NCBI RefSeq assembly: GCF_001262605.1 | Contig: NZ_LGTC01000001.1 | Location: forward strand, 620,001 to 684,000 | Origin: Pseudobacteroides cellulosolvens ATCC 35603 = DSM 2933 | Lineage (GTDB): Bacteria; Bacillota; Clostridia; Acetivibrionales; DSM-2933 | Length of the DNA: 64,000 nucleotides | Direction of reading: 5' to 3' | Shown: positions 27,252-37,169 of the stretch, piece by piece | How the letters are laid out: every line of letters starts with the position of its first letter | Numbering within the stretch: position 1 is the first letter of the stretch | Notes under the pieces: generated by a model | Database searches by the model: none | Told to the model about the DNA's origin: nothing | Seen by the model: the letters and a program-made list of their open reading frames with translations, nothing else | Made by a program: the position numbers and the translations under genes

Positions 27252-27979
27252 GTTTGATAAATTGTTTTGATAAAGAAACCAACTCAAATCATGTTAATTC
27301 CCGAATACTTGGAGTCAGTATTGGAGTAGTAACAAATAATAAAGATCCGGAGAAGTTGGGTAGAGTGAAGTTAAAGCTTCCTCTCAGGGAGTGCCAGAAC
27401 GAGACAAACTGGGCAAGGGTAGCAACACTTATGGCAGGCAAAGAGATGGGATGCTTTTTCTTACCGGAGGTAGGCGATGAGGTGCTTGTTGCTTTTAACG
27501 AGGGAGATGTGAGCCAGCCATTTGTTATTGGCGGATTGTGGAATTCCAAGGAAATTCCTCCTCTCACCAATGATGATGGAAAAAACAATATCAGAAAAAT
27601 AAAATCCAGGAACGGAAATGAGTTGATTTTAAATGATGATGAAGGTAAAGAAAGCATCCAGATTAAGACAAAAGCCGGCCAGGATATTACCATGGAGGAT
27701 GCAGCCAATGGTAAAATTACCGTTAAAGATAAGAGCGGAAACAACCTTGTTGAGATAGATGGAGGCAATAATAAAATCACAGTAAAAGCAAATATGAAAT
27801 TAGATCTTTTGACTGGCGGCTGTAAAATCAATATGGATGGAACTCAAAACAGTATCAATATTGAAAGCTCTATGAAGCTAAAAATTAAATCCCAGATGAT
27901 TGACTTGGAAGCGGGTGTAATGAATATTAAGTCTGATGGTCCTCTTACATTAAAAGGTGCCATAGCAAAAATCAACTGA
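27248..27979 (+). CDS. eCIS spike base, gp5/baseplate assembly protein V-like (C-terminal half of Afp8)
   Basis: This is a 243-residue protein. Residues ~20-100 form the OB-fold (ILGVSIGVVTNNKDPEKLGR, RVATLMAGKEMGCFFLPEVG, DEVLVAFNEGD). Residues ~115-240 are the repetitive triple beta-helix stalk (IQIKTKAGQDITMEDAANG, ITVKDKSGNNLVEIDGGNN). It forms the trimeric needle below the hub. A PAAR-type tip is expected on it; none is in this operon, but a candidate lies at 57701. Confidence 0.9.
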   Translation: MSLINCFDKETNSNHVNSRILGVSIGVVTNNKDPEKLGRVKLKLPLRECQNETNWARVATLMAGKEMGCFFLPEVGDEVLVAFNEGDVSQPFVIGGLWNSKEIPPLTNDDGKNNIRKIKSRNGNELILNDDEGKESIQIKTKAGQDITMEDAANGKITVKDKSGNNLVEIDGGNNKITVKANMKLDLLTGGCKINMDGTQNSINIESSMKLKIKSQMIDLEAGVMNIKSDGPLTLKGAIAKIN

Positions 27980-27994
27980 CGGGAGGAATATTAA

Positions 27995-28381
27995 ATGAGT
28001 GGAAGAATGCGGGGACAAGGATGGAAATTCCCTGTAAAGGTGGATAAGGCTACTGGAAAGTTCATGATGTCTGAGGGTGAGGAAGATATCCACGAAGCTA
28101 TTATTCTAATACTCAAGACAGCAAAGAAGGAACGAATAATGAGGCCTGGATTTGGCAGCAACATACATCATTACGTTTTAGAGCAAAGTGACAGCAGCAC
28201 CCTGGCTCTTCTTGAAGAAGAGGTAAAAACGGCAATAGAAAACTGGGAACCAAGGGTAACAGATGTTACGGTAGATGCATATAACGACGGAACGTACAAC
28301 GAGAATGTAATAGTGGATGTAAGTTATAGAGTTATATCATTAGACAGGGCGTTTAAAAAATCCATTCTTTTAGAGTCCTAA
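27995..28381 (+). CDS. eCIS baseplate wedge protein, gp25/GPW-like (Afp9)
   Basis: This 128-residue protein carries the gp25-family core: EEDIHEAIILILKTAKKERIM, RPGFGSNIHHYVLE and AIENWEPRVTDVTVDAYND. It links the first sheath ring to the baseplate wedges in contractile systems. It has a GGGAGGA ribosome site and sits 15 bases after the spike gene. Its length is normal for the family. Confidence 0.92.
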   Translation: MSGRMRGQGWKFPVKVDKATGKFMMSEGEEDIHEAIILILKTAKKERIMRPGFGSNIHHYVLEQSDSSTLALLEEEVKTAIENWEPRVTDVTVDAYNDGTYNENVIVDVSYRVISLDRAFKKSILLES

Positions 28382-28499
28382 AATATTAGAGATAAATTTC
28401 TTGCATTTAATAAAGAAATTATTAATACATTTCTTAATTTTCAGATACCAAGCTGTAAATTTATACAGTTTGATGTCTATACAGGAAAGGGGCATTATA

Positions 28500-31400
28500 A
28501 TGATACCGCTTCTTGATAGTAGAGATTCTGAGACAATTCTTGATAAAATTAAAAAAATGGCACCTTCATATGTACCGGAATGGACATTTGATAGAGAAAA
28601 CATGGATGCAGGAACTGCTTTATCGATAATTTTTGCTGAAATGTTGGAAGGAACTATCAAAAGATACAATCAGGTGCTTCATAGAAACAGAATGGCATTT
28701 TTGAATATGCTAAATGCCGGAATATTACCGGCTAACTCATCAGAAGCATATGTGACATTCTTTTTGAGTACAGGTGTAAAGGAAAGTACTTTGATTCAAA
28801 AGGGAACCAAGGTCACTGCAGAATCAAAGGATCAAAATGGGCAAGTAGTCTTTGAAACGGCACAAGATATGTTGGCTACTCCTTCTGTACCTGTTTGCGG
28901 GTATTGTATCGGTTATAATGCTAATGTTATAAATGAAATTGACCAAAGATTATTCTCTGTTAATGAGGTGGAGAAAAAGGGTTTCATTATATATGACAGA
29001 AAAGACCTTGAGGAAGACAATTTTAAAGATAATTTAACTGTTAATTTGCAGGAACACTGCATCTATTTCTCCCATTCCACCATATTTAACATAAAAGCTC
29101 CTGCAGAGATAACTCTAGAATTTCGCCATTCACAGAAAAAATATAGACAAAAAGAGATTTACAGCATCCTTTCAGATACAAAAAAATGCCTATGGGAGTT
29201 TTATAACAGCACTTTGCCGGATAATCCATGGATGCCTTTTAAGGAGCATTGCATCAGGGGTGATGAAGACAGATTGGTGCTTTTAAAGAAGGACAGCTTG
29301 GAAATTTCAAAGGCTCAAATACAAGGAATCGATGGCAATTACATTAGGTGTAAGCTCATCGAAAATGTGGATAATGATGTTTACGATCTGGAATTTGATG
29401 AAGTCTACGCCTCCAGTAAATCTGTGAATGATGATAAGACTTGCGGTATTGTACCCGATAAGCTTTTTATAAATGATATAGAGCTTAAAAAAAATGATTT
29501 TTATCCTTTTGGAGTGCATTTCTCTAATTATGATTGCTTTTATATTTGCTGCAATGAAGTGCTATCAAAGAAAAATTCCATTATATCATTACACTTAGTT
29601 GAAGACTATCAAATAAGTGTTACAGGCGATCCTGAGAGGAAGAAGATAAAATGGAAAAACATTATGAAGAAAACGGATATTGAAGAATCTGAAGATTCAA
29701 CTGCAGAAGCACCAGAAACATATATTGAAGCTGTGATTTGGGAATATTGGAACGGAAATAGATGGGCACGGATTTCCATGGATGAACAATACGAAAAAAT
29801 ATTTAATGTAATGCAAGATAAGAAATATAAAAATGGAAAAGGGCTATATGAAAAAAATATGGTTTTCACGTGTCCTATAGACATTGAGCCGGCTCCTGTA
29901 AACGGGCAATTTGATTATTATATTCGGGGAAGAATCGAGAAGATATGGAATGCCTTTAGACCAAATGCTGTTTATCTCTCACCAAAAATCAAGAAAATAT
30001 CTCTTCAGTATGAATATAAGGATAAAGTGCCTTTAAAAAATATAATAGCGAAAAACAATATGGATTGGAAAACATATTCAGGTTATGGAGTAAGTTGTGA
30101 AGGAAACGGAAGTAAAAAATTTATTAAGCCCTTTGAATCAATTGGTAACTCGTATCCCGCTCTTTATCTGGGTTTTGATATAGCACCATTGTATGGCCCC
30201 ATACATCTCTATTTTTCAATGAAAAAGCTTTGTGAAGACAATGTTTGTTTCCAGCCTGTATGGGAATATTTCGGAAGCAATGGCTGGACACCCCTTAGAA
30301 TAATAGATAATACCTCAAGTTTCAGTACAAGTGGAAGTGTGATATTTGCTGGACCTTCGGACTTTGTATGTTATGAGCTGTTTGAAAAAAGCAAGTACTG
30401 GATTAGGGTTTATGATAAAAGAACAGATTTAAAACCTTCAAACATAGAAATAGACGGTATTATTATTAATACAGTAAGAGTTGTGCAACAGGAGAGTATC
30501 AGAGATGAAATTCCCGAAGTAATTGCAGACGGTTTAAAGGTGGAATGCAGGTTATCCCGCAGCCCTATTGTATCGGAAGAGGTTTTTATAAATGAAGCCT
30601 TGACTCTATCTGATAATGAGCAAAAGGAAATTCAAAAGGAATATGAAGTGATTTCTTCAAAGGATGAATACGGTAATATCAAAGAGTTTTGGGTGAAATG
30701 GAAGCGGGTTGATGACTTTTTGCTTTCAGGTGTAAATGACAGGCATTATATATCTGACCCCTCTTCTGGAAGGTTTGTGCTAAAAGGTGCCAGGTATGGA
30801 AATGAATTTTTTAAAACCAGGGACAAGATAAGGGTAAATTACAAAGTCGGTGGAGGTGATAAAGGCAATGTGTCTCAATATTCAATCAGCGGGCTTAAAA
30901 ACTCAATAGCATTTGTGGAAAAGGTAGTAAACTACAGATCCTCTTTTGGCGGATGTGAGATGGAGTTGCTTAGTGAAGCAATTGACAGGGAGACAAAGAG
31001 GTTAAAGCATAGGGATAGAGCAGTTACAGCAGAAGATTTTGAGGCTTTGGCATTGACTTCGTCAAGAAAAGTGGTAAAAGTAAGATGCATTTCAAATATG
31101 GATGCAAATCTACAGTATAAGCCAGGATACATTACACTGGTTATACTGCCCAAGGGAGACAGTCAAGGGGATAACTTTTTTGGAGCACTAAAGGATAAAG
31201 TGAAAAGGCATGTTCTGGACAAAACCTCATGTATAATGGCTTTTCACGACAAAATATCAGTTGTAGAGCCTGTTTTTGTTGAATATTCCATAAATGTAAG
31301 TGTTGCGATAGAAGATATGGACAGCATAGTAGAAGTTGAAAAAGAAATTAAGTCAGCACTTAATGATTATTTGGATTGCATGTCTGGAAATTTTGATAAA

Positions 31401-31613
31401 AAGGGATGGCAAATTGGTGATTATCCAAAAACATCAAGCTTTTTTACCTTATTAAAATCCGTTCCAAAAGTAAAATATATAGAAAACCTGATTGTAAATG
31501 TCTATGAATTAAGATATGGCAAAAGGATGCTTATTGGGCTGGAAAAATGCGAGAGTATGCCGTATATGATGGTTAAGAGCGGATTACATCAGGTCAATGT
31601 CAAAGTGATATAG
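28500..31613 (+). CDS. eCIS baseplate J-like protein, large form (Afp11)
   Basis: This is a 1037-residue wedge protein. The N-terminus (PEWTFDRENMDAGTALSIIFAEML) is the start typical of Afp11-type proteins. The C-terminal third has the baseplate J signature (RDRAVTAEDFEALALTSSRKV, KPGYITLVILPKG). The long middle is variable and beta-rich. The start at 28500 has GGAAAGGGG upstream and gives the family's normal beginning; 33 extra upstream codons in frame are unlikely. Six pairs with the next protein would make the baseplate ring. Confidence 0.87.
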   Translation: MIPLLDSRDSETILDKIKKMAPSYVPEWTFDRENMDAGTALSIIFAEMLEGTIKRYNQVLHRNRMAFLNMLNAGILPANSSEAYVTFFLSTGVKESTLIQKGTKVTAESKDQNGQVVFETAQDMLATPSVPVCGYCIGYNANVINEIDQRLFSVNEVEKKGFIIYDRKDLEEDNFKDNLTVNLQEHCIYFSHSTIFNIKAPAEITLEFRHSQKKYRQKEIYSILSDTKKCLWEFYNSTLPDNPWMPFKEHCIRGDEDRLVLLKKDSLEISKAQIQGIDGNYIRCKLIENVDNDVYDLEFDEVYASSKSVNDDKTCGIVPDKLFINDIELKKNDFYPFGVHFSNYDCFYICCNEVLSKKNSIISLHLVEDYQISVTGDPERKKIKWKNIMKKTDIEESEDSTAEAPETYIEAVIWEYWNGNRWARISMDEQYEKIFNVMQDKKYKNGKGLYEKNMVFTCPIDIEPAPVNGQFDYYIRGRIEKIWNAFRPNAVYLSPKIKKISLQYEYKDKVPLKNIIAKNNMDWKTYSGYGVSCEGNGSKKFIKPFESIGNSYPALYLGFDIAPLYGPIHLYFSMKKLCEDNVCFQPVWEYFGSNGWTPLRIIDNTSSFSTSGSVIFAGPSDFVCYELFEKSKYWIRVYDKRTDLKPSNIEIDGIIINTVRVVQQESIRDEIPEVIADGLKVECRLSRSPIVSEEVFINEALTLSDNEQKEIQKEYEVISSKDEYGNIKEFWVKWKRVDDFLLSGVNDRHYISDPSSGRFVLKGARYGNEFFKTRDKIRVNYKVGGGDKGNVSQYSISGLKNSIAFVEKVVNYRSSFGGCEMELLSEAIDRETKRLKHRDRAVTAEDFEALALTSSRKVVKVRCISNMDANLQYKPGYITLVILPKGDSQGDNFFGALKDKVKRHVLDKTSCIMAFHDKISVVEPVFVEYSINVSVAIEDMDSIVEVEKEIKSALNDYLDCMSGNFDKKGWQIGDYPKTSSFFTLLKSVPKVKYIENLIVNVYELRYGKRMLIGLEKCESMPYMMVKSGLHQVNVKVI

Positions 31614-31624
31614 GAGAAACAGGG

Positions 31625-33448
31625 ATGCTAACATTAAAGGAATTAAATGACCGTACATACCAGGAAATCCTGAATCAATCAAAAGAATTGATCCCGCGTG
31701 TATTTCCTCAATGGACAGATTTACGGGCACACGATCCCGGCATCACTTTAGTAGAGCTTTTTGCATGGCTTACTGAGAGACTGGAGGATAATCTTAATAA
31801 GGTTACTTATAAGAACTATCTTAAGTTTTTAAAGATGCTTAATATAAGACCCAGGGAGCCTGAACGTGCGAGTACTACAGTGACCTTTGAAGGTGTTTGG
31901 GATAATGTTGTTATTCCAAGAGGGACAAGGATTTGTGGTGAAGGAGTTGTTTTTGAAACTGATGAAGCCGTTTGTTTTAAAAATATTGAGGATATTCAAG
32001 ATGTTAAAGGTAATAAAGATATTAGAGAAAATGAAGATATTGAAGGTGCTCAAGCTGATAAAGCCACTCAAACCGTTAAAGTGACTCATGGCAAGACTTT
32101 AAGCTGTGTTTACTATTTTTCTTGCACTGGAGAAGACGATTGTGTTGAATTGGACGGATACTTGCCTTTTTACGGGGTTTGTGAGGTAAAGGTTAGGTGT
32201 GGTGACTATTGGAATTTGTGGAAGGAAAGGTTATGTAATGACTTCGATGACGGACTTGAGTTTTATCAAATAGAGAGAAATGATCTTAATAAGAAAACTA
32301 TTATTAAATTTGGTAAGGACTTAAGGGAATGTGTTGATCAAAGTTCACCAAATATTATGGTTATAGCTTATGAAAAAGATTTTGAAGAAAATAGATATGT
32401 AGAGCTAAAAAGAGCTCTTCCAAACCAGGTCTTAAGACTTGACTGGGCAATGGATGAGGAGATTATCCATCCAGGCAGTTTCAAAATACAAGTAGGTGAG
32501 TGGTTATACGAAGAAAATGACTACAGATGGAAGGATTACGAAAGAGTTGACGACTTCTTAAATTCAAGGGGCAATGATCCCCACTATTTATTGGATTACC
32601 AAAACAGGGAATTACATTTTGGAAACAATGAAAACGGAACAACTCCAAAAGGTCATTTGGGCAATAGGCTAAAGATCATATCCTGTACATTAGGCTGTGG
32701 AGCTAAAGGAAACATTAGGGAAAACATACTTAATGAAGTAATAGAGGATCTTGGGGACAAGGTGAAAATAATAAAGCAAAGCACAGCTTCAAGTGGTTTT
32801 GACGGAGAAAGCTTAAATGAAACGGTTAAAAATTTGTTGTTGGATATGAAAAAACAGTACAGAGCCGTTACAGCAAAGGATTATGAAGATGCGGTGTTAT
32901 CAACACCAGGAATAAAGGTAGCAAGGGCAAAAGCTTTACCGGAATTTGCAAAAGGGCAGAAAAACTATCCATATTCCAGAACTCCAGGTCAATTAACCAT
33001 AGTGGCAGCACCTTACAGCACAGAAAAAACTCCAATGCCAGATGATGCTTTTCTGGATAGAATCAGGCAGCATATAGATTCTATGAGACTGGTTACTACT
33101 GAGGTACACGTAATGCATCCGGCTTATATTGGTGTTAAGGTAAGGTGTTCTGTGGTTGTCATGCCTCATATAAGGTTTGATGAAAGGGCTGTATTGGAGA
33201 TGCTTGAGGAATACATCAGCCCTATGGGTGGAAAGAATTTTCCCGGGTGGGCATTTGGAGAAACGGTAAGAAAGGGAGACGTTATAAGTAAGATAAGTAC
33301 TATTGATGGCGTTGAGTATATTAAGGATATTCAGATATATGCGGATGGAAATGATGTAAAGTTTGATAAAAGCGGCGATCTTTTGATACCGCCTTACGCA
33401 CTGGTTTACTCACAAAAGCATGAGGTTGTTTTATTAAGAGATGAATGA
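31625..33448 (+). CDS. eCIS baseplate J-like protein, second wedge subunit (Afp12)
   Basis: This is a 607-residue putative baseplate assembly protein. It opens with WTDLRAHDPGITLVELFAWL, the conserved gp6/baseplate J N-terminus, and has a C-terminal J domain (YRAVTAKDYEDAVLSTPGIKV, PGQLTIVAAPY). A charged insert of about 30 residues rich in Asp, Lys and Glu lies near residue 120-150. It is separated by 11 bases from the larger J-type gene; the two form the wedge heterodimer in contractile systems. Confidence 0.88.
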   Translation: MLTLKELNDRTYQEILNQSKELIPRVFPQWTDLRAHDPGITLVELFAWLTERLEDNLNKVTYKNYLKFLKMLNIRPREPERASTTVTFEGVWDNVVIPRGTRICGEGVVFETDEAVCFKNIEDIQDVKGNKDIRENEDIEGAQADKATQTVKVTHGKTLSCVYYFSCTGEDDCVELDGYLPFYGVCEVKVRCGDYWNLWKERLCNDFDDGLEFYQIERNDLNKKTIIKFGKDLRECVDQSSPNIMVIAYEKDFEENRYVELKRALPNQVLRLDWAMDEEIIHPGSFKIQVGEWLYEENDYRWKDYERVDDFLNSRGNDPHYLLDYQNRELHFGNNENGTTPKGHLGNRLKIISCTLGCGAKGNIRENILNEVIEDLGDKVKIIKQSTASSGFDGESLNETVKNLLLDMKKQYRAVTAKDYEDAVLSTPGIKVARAKALPEFAKGQKNYPYSRTPGQLTIVAAPYSTEKTPMPDDAFLDRIRQHIDSMRLVTTEVHVMHPAYIGVKVRCSVVVMPHIRFDERAVLEMLEEYISPMGGKNFPGWAFGETVRKGDVISKISTIDGVEYIKDIQIYADGNDVKFDKSGDLLIPPYALVYSQKHEVVLLRDE

Positions 33449-33468
33449 TGATATAGGAGAGATAGCCC

Positions 33469-34644
33469 ATGTACAGTAAATGTATGTTCTTTTCAATAAA
33501 CAATGAAGGCGGTTTCAATGAAGGCTTATTAAATAATACTTATATAAAGGATGAAGGACTATTCATTGATGCTTCAAAACGCGGAAGCTACTATTCATTT
33601 TCCTTTGACAGCCAGGAGAACGGGACAGTATGGCATATGATAAATATATGGTCAAATAAAATGGATTTTGAGGTGTACTATTATGCATCAGACAACAAGC
33701 AATGTATTAAGAAAAATGCGGATAAGAAAATTGATATCGACAAATTTATGCTGGATTCATCTTATGAACAGGATGAAAAGGAAAAATGTCTTGAAGAATT
33801 CTGGGAAAAGAAAAAGGATGTTAGGAAAATGAGTTTTACTATGTCTGATGATGGCTATTCCGGCAACATGAGCAGTCTTTTCGTGGATACGGCAGGCAGG
33901 TATCTATGGATAAGAATAAAAGTGCCGGAAGTAATGGGAGATGACATAAAAGATCTTATTATAAAGAAAATCAGACTGTATTATCCTAGAACGTCCTTTT
34001 TGAGCTATCTTCCGAGGGTATACCAGAACGATGCTGAAAGCAGAGACTTCCTTGATAGGTATCTATCAATATTCGGTACTATTTATGATGAATTTGAAGA
34101 GGAGATAGATAATATATCAAAATATTTTGATCCCGATGCCGTAGAAGATGAGTATTTGAAATGGCTTTCATCCTGGCTTGCGATTACATCGGATGATATA
34201 TGGGATAAAAAACGAAGGGAGCTATTGAAAAAGGCACCGGAGATCTACAAGATAAGGGGCACAAAAAGGGCTATAGAGCAGATGATTGAGCTGTATACCG
34301 GTGAAAGGCCTAAAATTGTCGAGTACTTTGAGTACAAGGAGTTTTTAAAGGACCCGGATCAGAAGGACAGGCTTATAAATTTGTTTGGAAATGATCCGTA
34401 TACCTTTTCAGTCTTGATAAGCTCTGAATGTGTTAAGGAAAATCACCAGAAAATAGCAGTGAGGAAGATTCTGATGGAGGAAAAGCCGGGATATACAGAA
34501 ACAAGATTAATTTTACTTAAAAACAGCATTGAACTTGATGGACATACATATCTGGGAATTAATTCGATATTTATGGAAAATTCAAAACTGCTTTTGGATC
34601 CGGAGCAGTCGGTGCTTTACAATAACGAATTAAGGGATGAATGA
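33469..34644 (+). CDS. eCIS baseplate/tail protein I-like protein
   Basis: This is a 391-residue protein. Residues ~180-300 match the phage tail protein I (gpI) domain: FLSYLPRVYQNDAESRDFLD, YLKWLSSWLAITSDDIW, IYKIRGTKRAIEQMIELYTG. The N-terminal half is an uncharacterised beta domain. In phage P2 the gpI protein completes the baseplate and carries fibres; here it presumably completes the wedge. The ribosome site is AGGAGAG. It overlaps the start region of the next gene. Confidence 0.83.
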   Translation: MYSKCMFFSINNEGGFNEGLLNNTYIKDEGLFIDASKRGSYYSFSFDSQENGTVWHMINIWSNKMDFEVYYYASDNKQCIKKNADKKIDIDKFMLDSSYEQDEKEKCLEEFWEKKKDVRKMSFTMSDDGYSGNMSSLFVDTAGRYLWIRIKVPEVMGDDIKDLIIKKIRLYYPRTSFLSYLPRVYQNDAESRDFLDRYLSIFGTIYDEFEEEIDNISKYFDPDAVEDEYLKWLSSWLAITSDDIWDKKRRELLKKAPEIYKIRGTKRAIEQMIELYTGERPKIVEYFEYKEFLKDPDQKDRLINLFGNDPYTFSVLISSECVKENHQKIAVRKILMEEKPGYTETRLILLKNSIELDGHTYLGINSIFMENSKLLLDPEQSVLYNNELRDE

Positions 34645-34663
34645 TGAATCGGGAGGCATACAT

Positions 34664-36073
34664 ATGGAAGATACAATGAGTTTTGTATTTGAAAGGAATA
34701 ACTACTATACTGGAAAAATTCTATCGGCAAAAGATTTCAGCATGGAGCAGGAATATTTTAATCGTAAAAGGTGGCTCTTAAACCAATACAACTTAGGCAG
34801 CGGGATATTGTACGGACTGGATGTCATAAAATCGGGGGAAATGCGGCAGGAGGAATGTGTGACAGTAAAGCCGGGCATTGCTATAGATTCCTCCGGTAGG
34901 GAAATAGTTATAAGGGAACCGATAAATCAAGTACTCAGTGAGCTAGACAGCTTTTCAAAGTCTAAAACTGCCGGAGCCGTCTATCTTTGTCTTGAGCATG
35001 TACAGGAAGAAAGAGATGCGGCAATGTCGGTAGGTGATAAAAACAGCCCAAATTTTAACAAAGTCAAAGAGGGATACAGATTTGTTCTGGAAAGTGAGCC
35101 TCCGCCACTTTTAAACGAGGCAACAAAGTTTTTATACAATGTAAGCCAGGTTTATAAGGATGAGAATGTTATCATCTGGCATAAGTCTCCCAAGTTTGTG
35201 TGCGGTGAGAGGACCTTCGAGTGTTCTTTCATTGTGAGCAAGAGGGCCAGGAATGTGAGGGTAAAGCTGGAGTATGAGGTGGAGGTACAGAAGCTTAATA
35301 AGGTTACATCCAGTGTATGCTCTGATTGTTGTGACAGGAGCGGTAGGACTGAGTTTGAGGAGAAGTATAAGCTGCAAGCATACGGGGCTGATGGGGTAAT
35401 AAGCTTTAAGAATTTGAAGGTTTGTGTAGAGGATGAGGTTTTTAGTCCTGAGTTTGAGGATGTTATCGTGAGGAATGAAAGTGTGGACTTTGCACAGAAA
35501 CTTTTTATGGATTATTACCATGAGGAGATCAGCGATAGGATGGAGAGGGTAGGAAAGAATAAGATCTGCCTCGCGAAGATTTTGATGACAACTGTAGAGT
35601 GTGGATTGGGGACCAAGTATCATATTGATGCGGTGGAGGATACTATTTTTACAAATTATATATATCCACAGTTCTTGCAGAGGGTTATAGGTGAAGGAGG
35701 TGGTGATGTAGAGGTGCGTCAGTATGCTCCTGTTGAGGTGAAGGAAGAGATTAAAGGGAGTTATGTGAAAACGGGTGTTGTGGACATTTCTGTAAGCGAT
35801 GCATATAAGAAGGCTTATTACACGGATGAGATTGAGCATGGATTAGGGCCTGGAAATGTTTTGATCACAACTATGCTGGAAGAGCAGGGGAAGGCATATA
35901 CAGGGAATGTAGAGGTTTTTGATAAGAGTGAATATGAGCCTTTTTGCAGTAAGGTGGCAATAGGGGGAATTTTGAATCCCCAAAAAGGGACTCTTAGGAT
36001 TGGGGTCAAGGTTCATGGAGGGTATAAGGCGAAGGAGAAGATTTTTGTGAGATGGTGGGTGAGAAAAGGATGA
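34664..36073 (+). CDS. Conserved eCIS structural protein of unknown role
   Basis: This 469-residue protein starts at 34664 with CGGGAGG upstream. Its N-terminus, RNNYYTGKILSAKDFSMEQE, and the following NRKRWLLNQYNLGSGILYGL are a pattern I associate with a protein found after the tail protein I gene in Gram-positive eCIS loci. A CSDCCDR cysteine cluster lies near residue 225. No membrane span or signal is present. It is the last structural gene before the accessory region, and could be a baseplate periphery or fibre-attachment protein. Confidence 0.65.
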   Translation: MEDTMSFVFERNNYYTGKILSAKDFSMEQEYFNRKRWLLNQYNLGSGILYGLDVIKSGEMRQEECVTVKPGIAIDSSGREIVIREPINQVLSELDSFSKSKTAGAVYLCLEHVQEERDAAMSVGDKNSPNFNKVKEGYRFVLESEPPPLLNEATKFLYNVSQVYKDENVIIWHKSPKFVCGERTFECSFIVSKRARNVRVKLEYEVEVQKLNKVTSSVCSDCCDRSGRTEFEEKYKLQAYGADGVISFKNLKVCVEDEVFSPEFEDVIVRNESVDFAQKLFMDYYHEEISDRMERVGKNKICLAKILMTTVECGLGTKYHIDAVEDTIFTNYIYPQFLQRVIGEGGGDVEVRQYAPVEVKEEIKGSYVKTGVVDISVSDAYKKAYYTDEIEHGLGPGNVLITTMLEEQGKAYTGNVEVFDKSEYEPFCSKVAIGGILNPQKGTLRIGVKVHGGYKAKEKIFVRWWVRKG

Positions 36074-37159
36074 TTTTGGGGGTATTATGAGCTGCAATGT
36101 TGGCATATACCATACTATGACAATTATAAGGAATATCTAGCTAAGAAATTTGGACAGAAAATTGAGATCCAGTTTGTTGAAAATGGTAGTTTAATAAAAA
36201 ATCAAGCTTGTGTATCAATTAAATCACGTGTACCTCAGAGGTTTATTGAACAGCTTACAATTAAAAGATACAGTGAAAACACAAAAAATACTTATATATC
36301 CGTGTTTTCGAAATTTCTTGAATTTTATCCCGATATTGAGCCGGAAAATATCACAGATGAGCAGATCCGAAGATATCTTTTACACATCATTGAGAAACTG
36401 AAGGCTTCGACTTCACTTCAAAAGCAGGTTATAAATAGCATTAAATTTTATTATGAAACTGTATTAGGTCGTGAATTACATAAGGCATCGGTACAGCGAC
36501 CTAGAAAAACAAAGGAATTACCTGTTGTTTTAAGCAGGGAAGAAGTAGCTGAGATATTAAAGAATGTAAAGAATTTGAAGCATAAAGCAATTTTACAAAC
36601 AATATATTCGGCTGGACTTAGGAGATCAGAATTGATAAACCTTAAAGTAAATGATATTGAGATACCGAACTGTAAAGTTTTATATAAGTTCGCTTTGAAT
36701 AGCCCAATTTCAGCTATTCAGCTCACTTTATAAAACTAGTTTTACAGTTCGATATCTCTGGATTCAAAACGGAATTGTATTGTAATAAGAGGTGCAAAAG
36801 GAAGCAAGGACAGAATGACACTGCTTTCACCGAGACTTTTGGAACTGCTTAGAGAATATTTTATACAGTACAAACCAAAGGTTTATCTTTTTGAAGGAGC
36901 AAACGGAGAGCAATATAGTATAACAAGCTTGAGGAATATTCTAAAGCGAGCAGTCGGAGCTGCAGGAATTACTAAGGATGTTCATTTACATACATTGCGG
37001 CATAGTTTTGCAACACATCTTCTGGAAGATGGAGTAGATATTCGATATATTCAAGCTTTGCTAGGTCATAGCAGCACAAAAACTACAGAAATTTATACAC
37101 ACCTTACTACACGAGGGTTTAGCAAAATTAGGTCACCTTTGGAAGATATGGAAATATGA
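36074..37159 (+). pseudogene. Integron-integrase-like tyrosine recombinase, 5'-truncated and interrupted
   Basis: The frame opens directly after the stop of the preceding gene and has no start codon until a GTG at 36302, so the N-terminus is lost. It reads through a core-binding domain (LTIKRYSENTKNTYISVFSK), then RPRKTKELPVVLSREEV, GLRRSELINL, HTLRHSFATHLLEDG, LGHSSTKTTEIYTH and RSPLEDMEI. All catalytic residues (R, K, HxxR, H, Y) are present across the two parts. A 96-bp insertion (36661-36756) puts a TAA in the middle. It resembles IntI/XerC but lacks the extra IntI-specific segment before HTLRHSF. It sits at the head of the effector array. Confidence 0.85.
36661..36756 (+). mobile_element. 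96-bp MITE-like insertion in the recombinase gene
   Basis: Removing exactly 36661-36756 rejoins GATATTGA to TCTGGATT and restores the expected NDIDLDSKRN of the recombinase. The insert begins GATACCGAACTGTAAA and ends with the complement of GATATCGAACTGTAAAA, terminal inverted repeats of ~16 bp with one mismatch, plus inner pairing of GTTTTATA with TATAAAAC. There is no coding capacity. The length is a multiple of three, so only the internal TAA (at 36731) breaks the frame. No clear target duplication is seen. Confidence 0.75.
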
Positions 37160-37169
37160 ATAAAGAGCA

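Noticed and set aside
31887..32084. Repetitive Lys/Leu/Ile frame inside the second baseplate J gene
   Set aside because: It is an alternative-frame reading of the charged insert in that gene; the main frame is clearly coding.
35132..35839. Minus-strand 235-residue open frame
   Set aside because: It lies wholly inside the conserved eCIS gene at 34664, lacks a ribosome site and resembles no protein.
36074..37159. A true class-type integron integrase (IntI)
   Set aside because: Motifs are IntI/XerC-like, but the extra segment IntI carries before HTLRHSF is absent, and the gene is not divergent from the array. I call it integron-integrase-like only.
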